DNA of 64,000 bases from Rhabdobacter roseus. Lineage in GTDB: Bacteria > Bacteroidota > Bacteroidia > Cytophagales > Spirosomataceae. The position numbers and the translations under genes were made by a program. Shown piece after piece: positions 25,207 to 34,099 of this stretch; within the stretch, counting starts at the first letter, position 1; every line of letters begins with the position of its first letter. Under the pieces are notes generated by a model. It did no database searches and had not been told where the DNA came from. It was given only the letters and a program-made list of their open reading frames with translations. The stretch lies in the NCBI RefSeq assembly GCF_014202275.1, contig NZ_JACHGF010000003.1:913250-977249 (forward strand). The letters are read 5' to 3'.

Positions 25207-26574
25207 ATGGACCGGCTCCTGCTTTTCTTGTTCCTAGTTATTTTACCGCTTTCGCCCGTTCAGGCCCAAAACTGGACCGACCTCCAGGACCGCGAGCTGG
25301 TGTTCCGGCAGGTCAATGTGATCCCGATGGACCAGGAGCGGGTACTTCGCAACCAGACCGTCGTGGTGCAAAACGGCAAGATCACGGCCATTACCGATGC
25401 CGCTAAGGCCAAGTACGGTAAAAACGCGCAGGTGGTGGAGGCCAACGGCAAGTACCTCATCCCCGGCCTGGCCGAGATGCACGCGCACGTGCCGCCCGTC
25501 GATGAGCTGGAGCCCATGCAGGAGGTACTTACGCTCTTTCTGGCCAACGGCGTCACGACGATCCGCGGTATGCTGGGCCACTCACGCCACCTGGAGCTCC
25601 GCCAAAAACTCCGCAACGGCGAAATACCCGGCCCCCACTTCTACACCACCGGCCCGTCCTTCAACGGGCAAACGGTGAAGTCGCCCGAGGAGGGTGCGGC
25701 GCGCGTGCGGGCCCAAAAAGAAGCGGGTTACGACTACCTGAAGCTGCACCCCGGCCTGACGCTCCGCAACTTCAACGCCGTAGCCGAAACCGCCCACGAC
25801 GTAGGTATCCCGTTTGTGGGGCACGTGTCGTTTGGCGTGGGCGTGTGGCGGGCCATTGAGGCGGGCTACTCGTCCATCGACCACCTCGACGGCTTCATCG
25901 AAGGTCTCGTGCCCGACATCCAGTCGTACACCGAGCAGGAGGCGGGGCTTTTTGGGATGTACGTGGCCGAGAAGGCCGATCGCGCGCAGGTACCTAAACT
26001 CATGCAGGCCCTCAAGGAAAAAAACATCTGGGTAGTGCCTACCCAGGCGCTGGCCGAGCGCTGGCTTTCGCCCACGTCACCGGAGGTACTTGACCGCGCC
26101 CCCGAGATGATCTACATGAAGCCTGACGTGCGCATGAGCTGGATCAGGAGCAAGCAGAGCCTCCAGGCGCAGGCCGCCTACGACCCAGCCAGGATCTCGA
26201 AGTACATTCAGTTCCGGCGCGACCTCATCAAGGCCTGCCAGCAACATGGCGTGGGCCTGTTGCTGGGCTCCGACGGCCCGCAGGTCTTTAACGTACCCGG
26301 TTTCTCGGTCCACCACGAGCTCAAGTACCTTGTCGACGCCGGCCTGACGCCTTACCAGGCCCTGCGCACGGGTACCGTCAACGTGGCGACCTACCTCGGC
26401 CAGGCCGACCGCGCCGGTACCGTAGCCGTGGGCCAGGCCGCCGACCTGGTGCTGCTCAGCGGTAACCCCTTACAGGACATTGGCCAGTCGCGCAGCGTGG
26501 AGGGTGTGTTGGTAGGTGCCCGCTGGTACCCGCAAGACTACCTTCGGGCGGAGTTGAAAAAGCTGGAGAAGTAA
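25207..26574 (+). CDS. Secreted amidohydrolase family protein
   Basis: 455 residues with a signal peptide (MDRLLLFLFLVILPLSPVQAQ). Metal-dependent amidohydrolase fold: GKYLIPGLAEMHAHVPP has the first HxH pair, YLKLHPG, VGHVSFG and SIDHLDG carry the further ligands, and LLLGSDGPQ the catalytic Asp. The closing GTVAVGQAADLVLLSGNPL is the usual beta-sandwich end. Imidazolonepropionase/prolidase-like group; substrate not predictable. Probably periplasmic. Confidence 0.85.
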   Translation: MDRLLLFLFLVILPLSPVQAQNWTDLQDRELVFRQVNVIPMDQERVLRNQTVVVQNGKITAITDAAKAKYGKNAQVVEANGKYLIPGLAEMHAHVPPVDELEPMQEVLTLFLANGVTTIRGMLGHSRHLELRQKLRNGEIPGPHFYTTGPSFNGQTVKSPEEGAARVRAQKEAGYDYLKLHPGLTLRNFNAVAETAHDVGIPFVGHVSFGVGVWRAIEAGYSSIDHLDGFIEGLVPDIQSYTEQEAGLFGMYVAEKADRAQVPKLMQALKEKNIWVVPTQALAERWLSPTSPEVLDRAPEMIYMKPDVRMSWIRSKQSLQAQAAYDPARISKYIQFRRDLIKACQQHGVGLLLGSDGPQVFNVPGFSVHHELKYLVDAGLTPYQALRTGTVNVATYLGQADRAGTVAVGQAADLVLLSGNPLQDIGQSRSVEGVLVGARWYPQDYLRAELKKLEK

Positions 26575-26739
26575 GGGGGGGGCTACTGCTTTGACGAATA
26601 GCTGACCGTAGAATTCAGGTTAGGTACGAGCTCTAGCTTTGCTACTATGACCCAGTTTACAATCAAACACGGGCTGGTTTGCACTCAGCAGAAGGTTGTG
26701 CGGGAGTTTTTAGCCTAGGCAAGTCTCCTCAAGTATCGG

Positions 26740-26774
26740 TATATTTGAATGTATGGTTCGTAAATACAGATGTT
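26740..26774 (+). promoter_or_regulatory. Promoter-like box and cassette leader motif, copy 2
   Basis: TATCGGTATATTTGAATG includes TATATTTG (26740-26747), a perfect TAnnTTTG minus-7 match, followed 12 bp later by CGTAAATACAGATGTT (26759-26774). The same order, promoter box then leader, is found at 36701-36747. A promoter reading into the module is inferred. Confidence 0.5.
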
Positions 26775-27806
26775 AGATAACATGTAAGAGGCTTAAAATA
26801 TGAAACTTATCGAAATTAAAGAAAGTGAACTTAAGAGTATAACTCTCTTCCTAATTGATAAGAAGATAATTCTACATCCCATAATATCTCCTGACGGAAT
26901 TCCTGACTTTTCAGGATATGAAGGGAGAAATTTTATCGTTATCTTAGATCGTAATATTCTGGTTCGAATAATTAGATTTTAGTAAATAATGGAGAATTAA
27001 AAGATACACACAGTCTGAAAGTAATTAGTTGTCTTTTAGCATGGTCAGAGTTTAATAACATTGCACTTAATTCAGGTTTGGCACTTACTGAATATTCACA
27101 CCATCATGGAGGTAACATAGAAGCAAGTAAAGAAAACAATATCTTTCTCCATATATATAAGCAATATTCTCCAAGGGACTGGTTTGACCTTGCAATGGGC
27201 AAAACCAAAACAATTCCAAAAATAGAACTTGAGAAAGGAAAAGATTTCGAATTCTTTCTTGAAGACGATCATTTCAAGATGCATTACTTAGAAATGCTAA
27301 AATTGTCTCAATTGTACTTTAGTGACGAACTCGAAATTGTGAAGAGATTTGAATTATTCCATAAATGGGTCTTTGAGAATATACTGATCTGTAAGTACAC
27401 AACATATTTTGCTGTTATGTTATTAGGCGGCAAATCCAAAACCTTTCGAAAGAAGGAGATAAATTACGAATCGATAAACCGCATCTGTAAGAACGTTGCA
27501 TGGGATCTGACGTATTTATCGTTTTGGAGTACACAATACTATTGTGAAAAAGATGCTAAACAAGTATACATTTTCGCAACTATGGATCAAGAACTAAGAG
27601 ATTTATTTTTCTTAACACATAAAGAGTCTTTGGAAATTTACAAGGAAGTCTTTGGAGAACAGGAAGGTCAGACTATCATCAATTCAGTTTCAGAAATATA
27701 TGTAAAACGCAACAAACCTGAAATCAACCCAATTGTACTTGATAAAATGATACAAGAGGAACAAATAAATCTAAATGAAACATTAAATAGAAAAACGCTA
27801 TCTAAC
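26772..27806 (+). mobile_element. Integron-like cassette B (frameshifted orphan gene)
   Basis: The left edge TGTTAGATA (26771-26779) and right edge TATCTAACA (27799-27807) are exact 9-bp complements. GTTAGAT and ATCTAAC also fit the integron core consensus GTTRRRY / RYYYAAC. The right edge is followed by a perfect hairpin (27810-27856) and then GTTAATC (27863-27869), giving a complete attC-like site. AT-rich, single + strand gene, no GGTACTT words. Confidence 0.5.
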
Positions 27807-27845
27807 AATGTACATGACGATCATGTCGGCATTCAGCCGACATGA
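26800..27845 (+). pseudogene. Frameshifted orphan gene, unknown function
   Basis: Two overlapping reading frames form one protein. The first runs from the ATG at 26800 for 60 codons and stops at 26980-26982. The second is open from about 26975 (ILVNNGELKDTHSLKVISCL onwards) to a TGA at 27843-27845. A single missing base near the TTTT at 26977-26980 would join them into about 348 residues. The C-terminal part is helical and Lys/Glu-rich, with no motif I recognise. The last ~12 codons lie inside the palindrome, so the ancestral stop may have been different. Sequencing error in the T-run is an alternative to true decay. Confidence 0.55.
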
Positions 27846-27869
27846 TCGTCATGTACTTACCGTTAATCA
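27799..27869 (+). repeat. attC-like site with a perfect 21-bp stem
   Basis: ATCTAAC, then left arm 27810-27830 (starts GTACATGACGATC), loop ATTCA (27831-27835), right arm 27836-27856 (ends GATCGTCATGTAC), then CTTACC and GTTAATC. The 21-bp arms are perfectly complementary. No T-tract follows, which argues against a simple terminator. Confidence 0.5.
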
Positions 27870-27952
27870 GTAAAGTAGTAAAAAAACTTTAGCTTTTGTT
27901 AGTAAAAACAACAATTAAGGCGTCATACGGCTTCTGAAAACCAGGCGGTTCT

Positions 27953-28573
27953 CTACCCTTGGGATGACGTTCGCCATTGAGTCACCATAAGCCGAACCAA
28001 CCCGTACAGGACAAGGCTTATCACCCCTCCAAAGGTGAGCCACTTAGCCAGCTTAAACAGTTCGCATAGTACCGCCAACGCCACGGACTGATTAGGATAC
28101 GTAGTCAACAAACCCACGATGGTGGCGTTTTCGAGGTAGTCGAAAAGCAGGCTAATGAACGGCAGTAGTGCTATCCAGCCAAACGGTTTATAGGCTTTGC
28201 CGCGGAACAGCAGCGTGAGGACTACTGCCCACAATAGACTATACACGATGGGATAAACCAAATCGGTGGTCAGTTCGATTAGTGTGTAGTAGGCTCGGGC
28301 GGCGGGGCCGTAGTCGGCTACCATGCGCAGGGTACGGGCAGGGTCAAATCCGAACGTCAGGTCGATGGGCCCCAGGGGTTTGCCCGCCAAACGGTTGATG
28401 GTAGCCTCGGCATTTTTAAGCCAGTAAGCCGGAAAACTAATGTAAAGGGCAAGCAACGGGATCAGGATTTTCCAGGTGGCAATCCGGTCGATGAAACGGC
28501 TCAGGGCATTCATGGGTCTTAGGAGGGCCGGGCCCAGTGAGGCGGGGCCAGCGGCTGAGAGTTTAGGGTTCAT
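27953..28573 (-). CDS. Hypothetical integral membrane protein
   Basis: 206 residues with four to five predicted membrane helices (about residues 34-54, 103-125, 130-148, 152-172, 178-198). The first periplasmic or cytoplasmic loop holds FGFDPARTLRMVADYGPAARA. No family recognised. Its ATG overlaps the stop of the flavin monooxygenase gene by four bases (ATGA), so the two form an operon and may act together, for instance as a membrane partner of the enzyme. Confidence 0.65.
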   Translation of the reverse strand: MNPKLSAAGPASLGPALLRPMNALSRFIDRIATWKILIPLLALYISFPAYWLKNAEATINRLAGKPLGPIDLTFGFDPARTLRMVADYGPAARAYYTLIELTTDLVYPIVYSLLWAVVLTLLFRGKAYKPFGWIALLPFISLLFDYLENATIVGLLTTYPNQSVALAVLCELFKLAKWLTFGGVISLVLYGLVRLMVTQWRTSSQG

Positions 28574-30087
28574 ATTTCCTCCAAAACTAATGATTTTTCT
28601 GCACCCATTTCCGTTTTGTTCAAAGCGCGTAATTCGTCGGTAAGACCTTGATAAATAGCCGGGTTAAACGGCGCCATAAACTCCTTAATGGGGTTACGGG
28701 TGCGGCGGGTTTTGAGACCCATGTCGCGCATCAGTTCGTCGGCGTGATGGAACGAAAAAGGAATGATGCAGGTACCTGAAGCATTGCTACGCGGGGCGCG
28801 TTGCATGAGCCATTCCTGGTGTAAGGCGATTTCTGTTTTCATCGCCACGGGATTGGGCAAGTTCAGTTGGCCTTTGAAATACTGAGCCGAGTAGTGGGCC
28901 GCCAGCTCTGAGGTAAAGGGCGTAAACAGCGACGGATTGTAGCCTACGAAAGCCAGGTTGGGTACATCGGTGGGCAGGACGTTGCGGTAGAGCTGGAACC
29001 AGCCTTTCTGGTTGCGGATTTGGCGGGTAAGTTCTTCACTAAAGAAAGGTACTGTTTGCCGGAAACCCGTGGCGAAGATCACCTGATCGGCTTCGATTTT
29101 CTTACCGGAATGAAGTACCACGCCGTCCGAAACAAAGTGGGCAATTTCACCCTTTTCGAGTCGAATGTCGCCCGAGGCCGCCCGTTCGTAAAAATGGTCG
29201 GAGGTGAGGCCAATGGAGCAGTTGGCAATGCTGTCGAAGGGCTTGTCGGGCAACAGACCGCTTTGGCGTAATTTCAATTGGGCCGCCACCAACTTACCCA
29301 GTCCTTTCGTCAACAGGCCGGTGACCGGTTTACCCAGCGGTCCGTGCAGAAACTTGTGGATACCTAACAAATGACGGTACGGAAAAAGTGACTCTCCGAA
29401 GCGATGCAGCAGCAGGTACTTGAAGTTCAATCCTTGAAAAATACGGGGCATTTTCCACTTGGCCTCGCGGTAAATGCAAACGCAATTTTCGGATACGTTA
29501 CTTACCTGCGATAGAATGTCGTGGGCCGATTTGGCAAAGCCCACCACAGCTACCCGTTGGTGGCGGGCGGCGTCGAGATGATGCTGCCGAAACTCGGTGC
29601 TGTGCAGCACCGTTCCTTGAAATAGTTCACGGCCGGGTACCTTGGGCTTGTTCGGTTCGTTAAACACGCCGTTGCACACTACCAGGAAATCCACGAGTAC
29701 TTCGGTGATTTCGTCATGCTGCCGGGTTTGGAGTAGCCAGCCTTCCGTGCCGTTTTCTATAGGTTCGGCCCGCTCCACGGTAGTACCGAATCGGATACCG
29801 GGCAAAATTCCGAATTGCCGGGCATAGTTGGTCAGGTACTCCTGCACCTGCTCTCCGGTGGGCCATTCGGGGTAGTGCGCGGGCATGGGAAAATCCGAGA
29901 ACGTATAGGTGTCGCGGGTGTTTTGGGTAGTTACGTTGGGATAACGCTTCGTGGAGGCCCATACGCCGCCGAGTTCCTGTTCGCGCTCGAACACCACCAC
30001 CGAAAATCCGTGCTCCCGCATGGTTTTGGCCGTAACCAGTCCACTTACCCCCGCCCCGATGATACCTACCGTTTGTTTCGTTTTCAT
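28570..30087 (-). CDS. Flavin-containing monooxygenase (FMO-like)
   Basis: 505 residues. The FAD-binding Rossmann motif IIGAGVSG starts at residue 9, followed by ELGGVW. The family signature FxGxxxHxxx[YF] is present as FQGTVLHSTEF near residue 163; Phe at the last position points to an FMO rather than a Baeyer-Villiger enzyme (which has Trp). The NADPH-binding loop reads VAVVGFAKSAHD, less canonical than GxGxSG. FATGFRQ near residue 342 is the usual second FAD contact. Divergent from the kinase trio at 30263; the palindrome at 30186-30203 lies between the two start codons and could control both. Confidence 0.85.
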   Translation of the reverse strand: MKTKQTVGIIGAGVSGLVTAKTMREHGFSVVVFEREQELGGVWASTKRYPNVTTQNTRDTYTFSDFPMPAHYPEWPTGEQVQEYLTNYARQFGILPGIRFGTTVERAEPIENGTEGWLLQTRQHDEITEVLVDFLVVCNGVFNEPNKPKVPGRELFQGTVLHSTEFRQHHLDAARHQRVAVVGFAKSAHDILSQVSNVSENCVCIYREAKWKMPRIFQGLNFKYLLLHRFGESLFPYRHLLGIHKFLHGPLGKPVTGLLTKGLGKLVAAQLKLRQSGLLPDKPFDSIANCSIGLTSDHFYERAASGDIRLEKGEIAHFVSDGVVLHSGKKIEADQVIFATGFRQTVPFFSEELTRQIRNQKGWFQLYRNVLPTDVPNLAFVGYNPSLFTPFTSELAAHYSAQYFKGQLNLPNPVAMKTEIALHQEWLMQRAPRSNASGTCIIPFSFHHADELMRDMGLKTRRTRNPIKEFMAPFNPAIYQGLTDELRALNKTEMGAEKSLVLEEI

Positions 30088-30185
30088 TCTGGTATGATTT
30101 AAAAGAGTTTAGTATTGATTTTAAATAGCTGAATTCCACTCCGTTTGAATGACACAAAGTTGGCGGGTCGGACACGGGCGAATCC

Positions 30186-30203
30186 ATACAACCTTGTTTG
30201 TAT
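30186..30203. promoter_or_regulatory. Palindromic operator, imperfect copy (before kinase 1 and the FMO operon)
   Basis: ATACAACCTTGTTTGTAT matches the perfect palindrome at 34036-34053 at 16 of 18 positions. It is in the 175-bp divergent spacer, 60 bp before the kinase-1 ATG and 99 bp from the FMO start. Regulator unknown; the NarL-type protein at 35986 is a candidate. Confidence 0.55.
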
Positions 30204-30262
30204 TTTTACCAAAAACCATGTTCATTTGATCTTTCAACCCTCCTTGTCTCTTACTAATCAGC

Positions 30263-32176
30263 ATGAAACGCGCCTGCCTTGTATGGTTTCTGCTATTTTC
30301 TGTGCAAGCGGCTCGTGCGCATTCACCTGGTTCAAGCAACCCGATCATTATCCCCAGTACCCTTACCGGTGAAATACCGCTAGTGGGGCATCTGCATCGT
30401 TTTACTGACCCTACCGGCCGACTTGACATCCATCAGGTCGTCATCCGCCAACAGAACGGGGCGTTCCACCTTTCCCCTGCTCGGACCGTTCGGCAGGATT
30501 TCGGCTATTCTACCACAGAGGCCCACTGGCTGTTTTTTGAACTCGCCGGGTCCGAAAATTCCGCCGACGGGAACCGCCTGATGCTGGAAATCGAGTACGC
30601 CAACCTCGACGACCTGACCTTATACGAAGTCAGTAACGATACGATCCGATTACTGGGCCGAACCGGTGACCACTTCCGGTTCCGTGAGCGGCCCTACCTC
30701 AATAATAATTACGCGTTTCCCATTCGGCTGCGCGCAGGGCAGACGTCGCAATACTTTCTGCGCGTCAATCAGTCGTACGCTACACTGTCGTTTTTTGTGC
30801 GGCTTTGGCCCCGCCAGGCGTTCCTCGCTTCCGACCGAAACGAATATTTTCTGTGGGGTATTTTTATTGGCATTGTGTGCCTGATCCTGGTGCTGAACTT
30901 TGTGATGCTACTGGCCGTACGCGACTGGATTTACCTCTGGTACAACCTGTATCTGCATTTTATCACGATGCATCTTTTTTGCGATGCCGGGCTGGGTTTC
31001 CAATACCTGTGGCCCGATTCGCCCCACCTAAACGATTTCATGCCCGTCTACCTCTACGTATGGGCCGCCATGGTGGCTCAGACGACTTTCATGCAGTATT
31101 TCATCAACCAGGATCGTAGCCATAGCCGGGTATATCGCTGGGTCAATGCCTTTAAGTGGTTTGTGGTGGGTTGCCTGGCGGTGGCTATTGCGATGCCGCT
31201 GTTCGATGTAGCGGGGCACAAGCAGTACATGTACCAATTTGTGTCGCTGGCCACTTCCTATTTTGTGCCGGTGATTGTCGTGTTGACAGCCCTGAGTCTG
31301 TACGAAAAAGTAACCCGTGGAGAAGGAGAAAAAATGGTGCGCTACTATGGCTATGCCCTCGCGGTGCAGTTCACGGGCTACGGACTGGTGGCCGTTATGA
31401 ATTTCTGCCAGGCGCAGGGCTGGCCCTTACCCTTCGACGTCGAAACCTACGTGGTGCTGGGCGGAACGCTACTCACCGACTTGGTTTTTTTTACGTACGG
31501 CTTGGCTTACCGCTACATGCACACACTCCACGGCAACCAGCAACTGGAGCTGGGCCTACTCCAAAGCCAACAGGAGGCCCAGCAGCAGGTTATTCATTCG
31601 CTGCAAGACGAACGCCGCCGACTCGCCCAGGATCTTCACGACGACGTTGGCCCCTTGCTGGCTACGGCCAAGGGGTACCTATCCCGCTTCGACCGTGTCA
31701 GCCGAATCTCGGGTTTGCAACGCGCTCAGACCTTGCTGGACGAAGCCGCCGACGAACTGCGGGCACTTTCACACCAGTTATTGCCCCGGCAGTTGGCCCA
31801 GAGCGGCCTGGCCAGTGCCCTGGCCGAAGCCTGTCACCAGGCAAGCCGACGGGGTGCCCCGGTACAGTTCGTGTCACTGGGACAGGGCAGAACGCTAGGC
31901 GAACAGCGCGATCAGATGCTGTTCAGTATGGCCGTGCAACTGATTCGGATCGCCCAACAACAGACGATGGTTACCGAAATAACGGCACAGTTGCTGTTTC
32001 ATGAAGATGAGGTAAGCCTGTCTGTGGAGGATAACGGTCAGTCCTCGGCGTTTACGGATTCTGATTTAATAAATTTGCGCGCCAAAGCCGACTTGGTTGG
32101 AGCCACGCTGCTTCTGGATAACTTTGAGGCGGGAAATTCGGCCCTGGTAAGCTTGCCTAACCCTACCCTGGTATGA
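30263..32176 (+). CDS. 7TMR-DISM sensor kinase paralogue 1: His present, ATP site degenerate
   Basis: 637 residues. Signal peptide, an extracytoplasmic 7TMR-DISMED2 domain (~residues 35-175), seven membrane helices (~190-400), a coiled coil (~425-450), then a HisKA_3-type dimerisation helix and a HATPase-like region. The H-box is intact, RRLAQDLHDDVGPLL, with His459. The ATP site is not: the N-box Asn is Arg562 (MAVQLIRIAQQQ), the G1 box keeps DNG but continues QSSAF instead of xGF, and the G2 glycines are absent (INLRAKADLVGA). It should be able to accept but not donate a phosphate. Its TGA overlaps the start of paralogue 2. Confidence 0.85.
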   Translation: MKRACLVWFLLFSVQAARAHSPGSSNPIIIPSTLTGEIPLVGHLHRFTDPTGRLDIHQVVIRQQNGAFHLSPARTVRQDFGYSTTEAHWLFFELAGSENSADGNRLMLEIEYANLDDLTLYEVSNDTIRLLGRTGDHFRFRERPYLNNNYAFPIRLRAGQTSQYFLRVNQSYATLSFFVRLWPRQAFLASDRNEYFLWGIFIGIVCLILVLNFVMLLAVRDWIYLWYNLYLHFITMHLFCDAGLGFQYLWPDSPHLNDFMPVYLYVWAAMVAQTTFMQYFINQDRSHSRVYRWVNAFKWFVVGCLAVAIAMPLFDVAGHKQYMYQFVSLATSYFVPVIVVLTALSLYEKVTRGEGEKMVRYYGYALAVQFTGYGLVAVMNFCQAQGWPLPFDVETYVVLGGTLLTDLVFFTYGLAYRYMHTLHGNQQLELGLLQSQQEAQQQVIHSLQDERRRLAQDLHDDVGPLLATAKGYLSRFDRVSRISGLQRAQTLLDEAADELRALSHQLLPRQLAQSGLASALAEACHQASRRGAPVQFVSLGQGRTLGEQRDQMLFSMAVQLIRIAQQQTMVTEITAQLLFHEDEVSLSVEDNGQSSAFTDSDLINLRAKADLVGATLLLDNFEAGNSALVSLPNPTLV

Positions 32177-34029
32177 TCCGCAAACTAGTTCTGCTTTTGG
32201 GGGTGGTGGTACTACTGATGCTGGGTTTATTGACCTATCATCAAAGTTCGATCAGGCAGATTGCCATCCAGCCGGTGCCCATCTATCACTGGGAGGACAC
32301 AACCGGGCTAGCCTCCGCGCGGGAGGCAAGGCAAGTCGGCAGGTTTACGAGGGTTCAGGAAAAGCGCTTCAACACCGGCTATACCGAGTCGATCCACTGG
32401 TTTCATTTACGTATAAAAGCGAGTAAAGAACCCGTAGAACTTTCCTTCGAAATCCGAAACCACGCAATCGACCAAGTCGAGCTCTTTGTCTTGAAAAACA
32501 ATAGCCTTCGCTCCCTGGGACAAACCGGCAGCCGGTTCCCCTTCGTCCAGCGCCCCTCTCCTACCAAAAGTTTTGTTTACCTGCTTAATGTGGAAGTCGG
32601 CCAGCAAGCAGACTATTACCTCCGTCTCGATAAGCGCTACGAAAATCTGGCGACGGAACTTACATTGTGGCGAACGAGTGATTTTGAGGACAAGGAGCAG
32701 CGCGAGTATTTTCTTTGGGGGCTATTTTTCGGGGTAGCCGGTCTGGTGATTTTCCTGGCCTTTTTGTTCTTCATAACAACCCGCGATCGGGTGTACGGCT
32801 GGTTCGGACTGTACCTCTTGGGGCTTACCTTGCGGCAGCTCGCCGACACCGGCCTGGGGTTTCAGTTTGTCTGGCCCGGACTACCTGTCTTCAACCATCC
32901 CGATGCAGTCATCGAAGCGCTCTGGCTTTACGTTCCCGCCATGCTACAGTTCCAGCAGCATTTTCTACAACTGCGTACGGCCGCACCCTGGGTATTCCGG
33001 TTAAGCCAGGTACTTAAATACGCCTTTTGCTTGGCGCTTTTGCTGTTGGTGGTTGGCCAGCTGACCGGCCTTCTCACGGCCTACACCGGCGCGTACCGGC
33101 TCGTCACGATGACCCATACGCTGTTGGCCAATGTGGTATTTATCCTTTTTATTTTTATTACGCTTGTAGGATTGCGATCGCAGGATTCCGTCAAGCGACT
33201 GTACGCCGTTGGCTTTGGGATACAAATCATCGGCCAGCTTTTTATTTTTATCCAGAACCTCATGCGATACCGGGTCGACGGGGTTTTCTTCGTAGATGCG
33301 TACCTGATTGTGATGGTTAATTTTTTTATCGACCTGGTGGTGTTCACCTACCTCCTGGCCTACAGGTACAGGAGGTCGCTTGACGAACAGCGGCGGCTGA
33401 AAATCAGTCTGGCCCAAGCCCAACAACAGACCAACGCGGCCATCATTGACGTGCTCGAAGCGGAGCGCCAACAGGTAGGCTACCTACTGCAATCCGACGT
33501 AGGCGGCCGGTTACACCAGACCCGTTCCCTGCTCACCGGCCTTGCATCTGCCCCCTTACTGGTGGAGGCCGTGAAATTGATCGACAAAACCGACGACTGT
33601 CTCGACCAGATTCTGCGCGATAGTCCGCCGCCCGACCTCCTGCGAAAAGGGTTGGCGGTGGCCCTGGCCGAACTGGTGCAGCAACGCAACGAGACGGGAA
33701 GCATTCGTCTGCAGTTCCGGCACGATACCGATGGCCCACTGGCCGACCTGTCGGACGCGCAGACCCGGCAGCTGTACCGCATAGCCAACGAATTGACCAA
33801 CAACCTGATCAAACACGCCCAAGCCACCGAAGGCTGCGTCGTTCTGAGCCAATTGGCGGCAGGCTGGGAACTGATGGTATCAGACAATGGGCGCGGATTT
33901 GATCCGAGTCAGGCCGGGTCCGAAGGAGGAATTGGCCTCAAAAATCTTTTCGCCCGCGCCCAAACGCTCGGGGCCACGGTGCAGCTCGTATCCGGCAAGG
34001 AAGGTACTACGATACGTGTACAAGGCTAG
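32173..34029 (+). CDS. 7TMR-DISM sensor kinase paralogue 2: ATP site intact, His replaced by Gln
   Basis: 618 residues with the same architecture (N-terminal hydrophobic anchor, 7TMR-DISMED2 to ~175, seven helices ~180-395). The HATPase is complete: N-box RIANELTNNLIKHAQA (Asn543), G1 SDNGRGFDP, G2 EGGIGLKNLFARAQTLGA and a final GTT. The H-box, however, reads ERQQVGYLLQSDVGGRL, with Gln440 where the phospho-accepting His should be. It can bind ATP but cannot autophosphorylate at the usual site. The ATG overlaps the stop of paralogue 1 (ATGA), so the two are co-translated. Confidence 0.85.
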   Translation: MIRKLVLLLGVVVLLMLGLLTYHQSSIRQIAIQPVPIYHWEDTTGLASAREARQVGRFTRVQEKRFNTGYTESIHWFHLRIKASKEPVELSFEIRNHAIDQVELFVLKNNSLRSLGQTGSRFPFVQRPSPTKSFVYLLNVEVGQQADYYLRLDKRYENLATELTLWRTSDFEDKEQREYFLWGLFFGVAGLVIFLAFLFFITTRDRVYGWFGLYLLGLTLRQLADTGLGFQFVWPGLPVFNHPDAVIEALWLYVPAMLQFQQHFLQLRTAAPWVFRLSQVLKYAFCLALLLLVVGQLTGLLTAYTGAYRLVTMTHTLLANVVFILFIFITLVGLRSQDSVKRLYAVGFGIQIIGQLFIFIQNLMRYRVDGVFFVDAYLIVMVNFFIDLVVFTYLLAYRYRRSLDEQRRLKISLAQAQQQTNAAIIDVLEAERQQVGYLLQSDVGGRLHQTRSLLTGLASAPLLVEAVKLIDKTDDCLDQILRDSPPPDLLRKGLAVALAELVQQRNETGSIRLQFRHDTDGPLADLSDAQTRQLYRIANELTNNLIKHAQATEGCVVLSQLAAGWELMVSDNGRGFDPSQAGSEGGIGLKNLFARAQTLGATVQLVSGKEGTTIRVQG

Positions 34030-34034
34030 ATCAA

Positions 34035-34054
34035 TATACAAACATGTTTGTATA
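34035..34054. promoter_or_regulatory. Perfect 20-bp palindromic operator before kinase 3
   Basis: TATACAAACATGTTTGTATA reads the same on both strands. It lies in the 70-bp gap between paralogues 2 and 3, 46 bp before the TTG start of paralogue 3 and ahead of TACTTTTG (34076-34083), a minus-7 box match. A close copy is at 30186-30203. Confidence 0.65.
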
Positions 34055-34099
34055 GGAAGAAAGAATATGTCACCCTACTTTTGAATCAAACCCACTGGC

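Noticed and set aside
26647..26718. 23-codon ORF after the amidohydrolase
   Set aside because: Too short and without context; could be a remnant, but nothing supports it.
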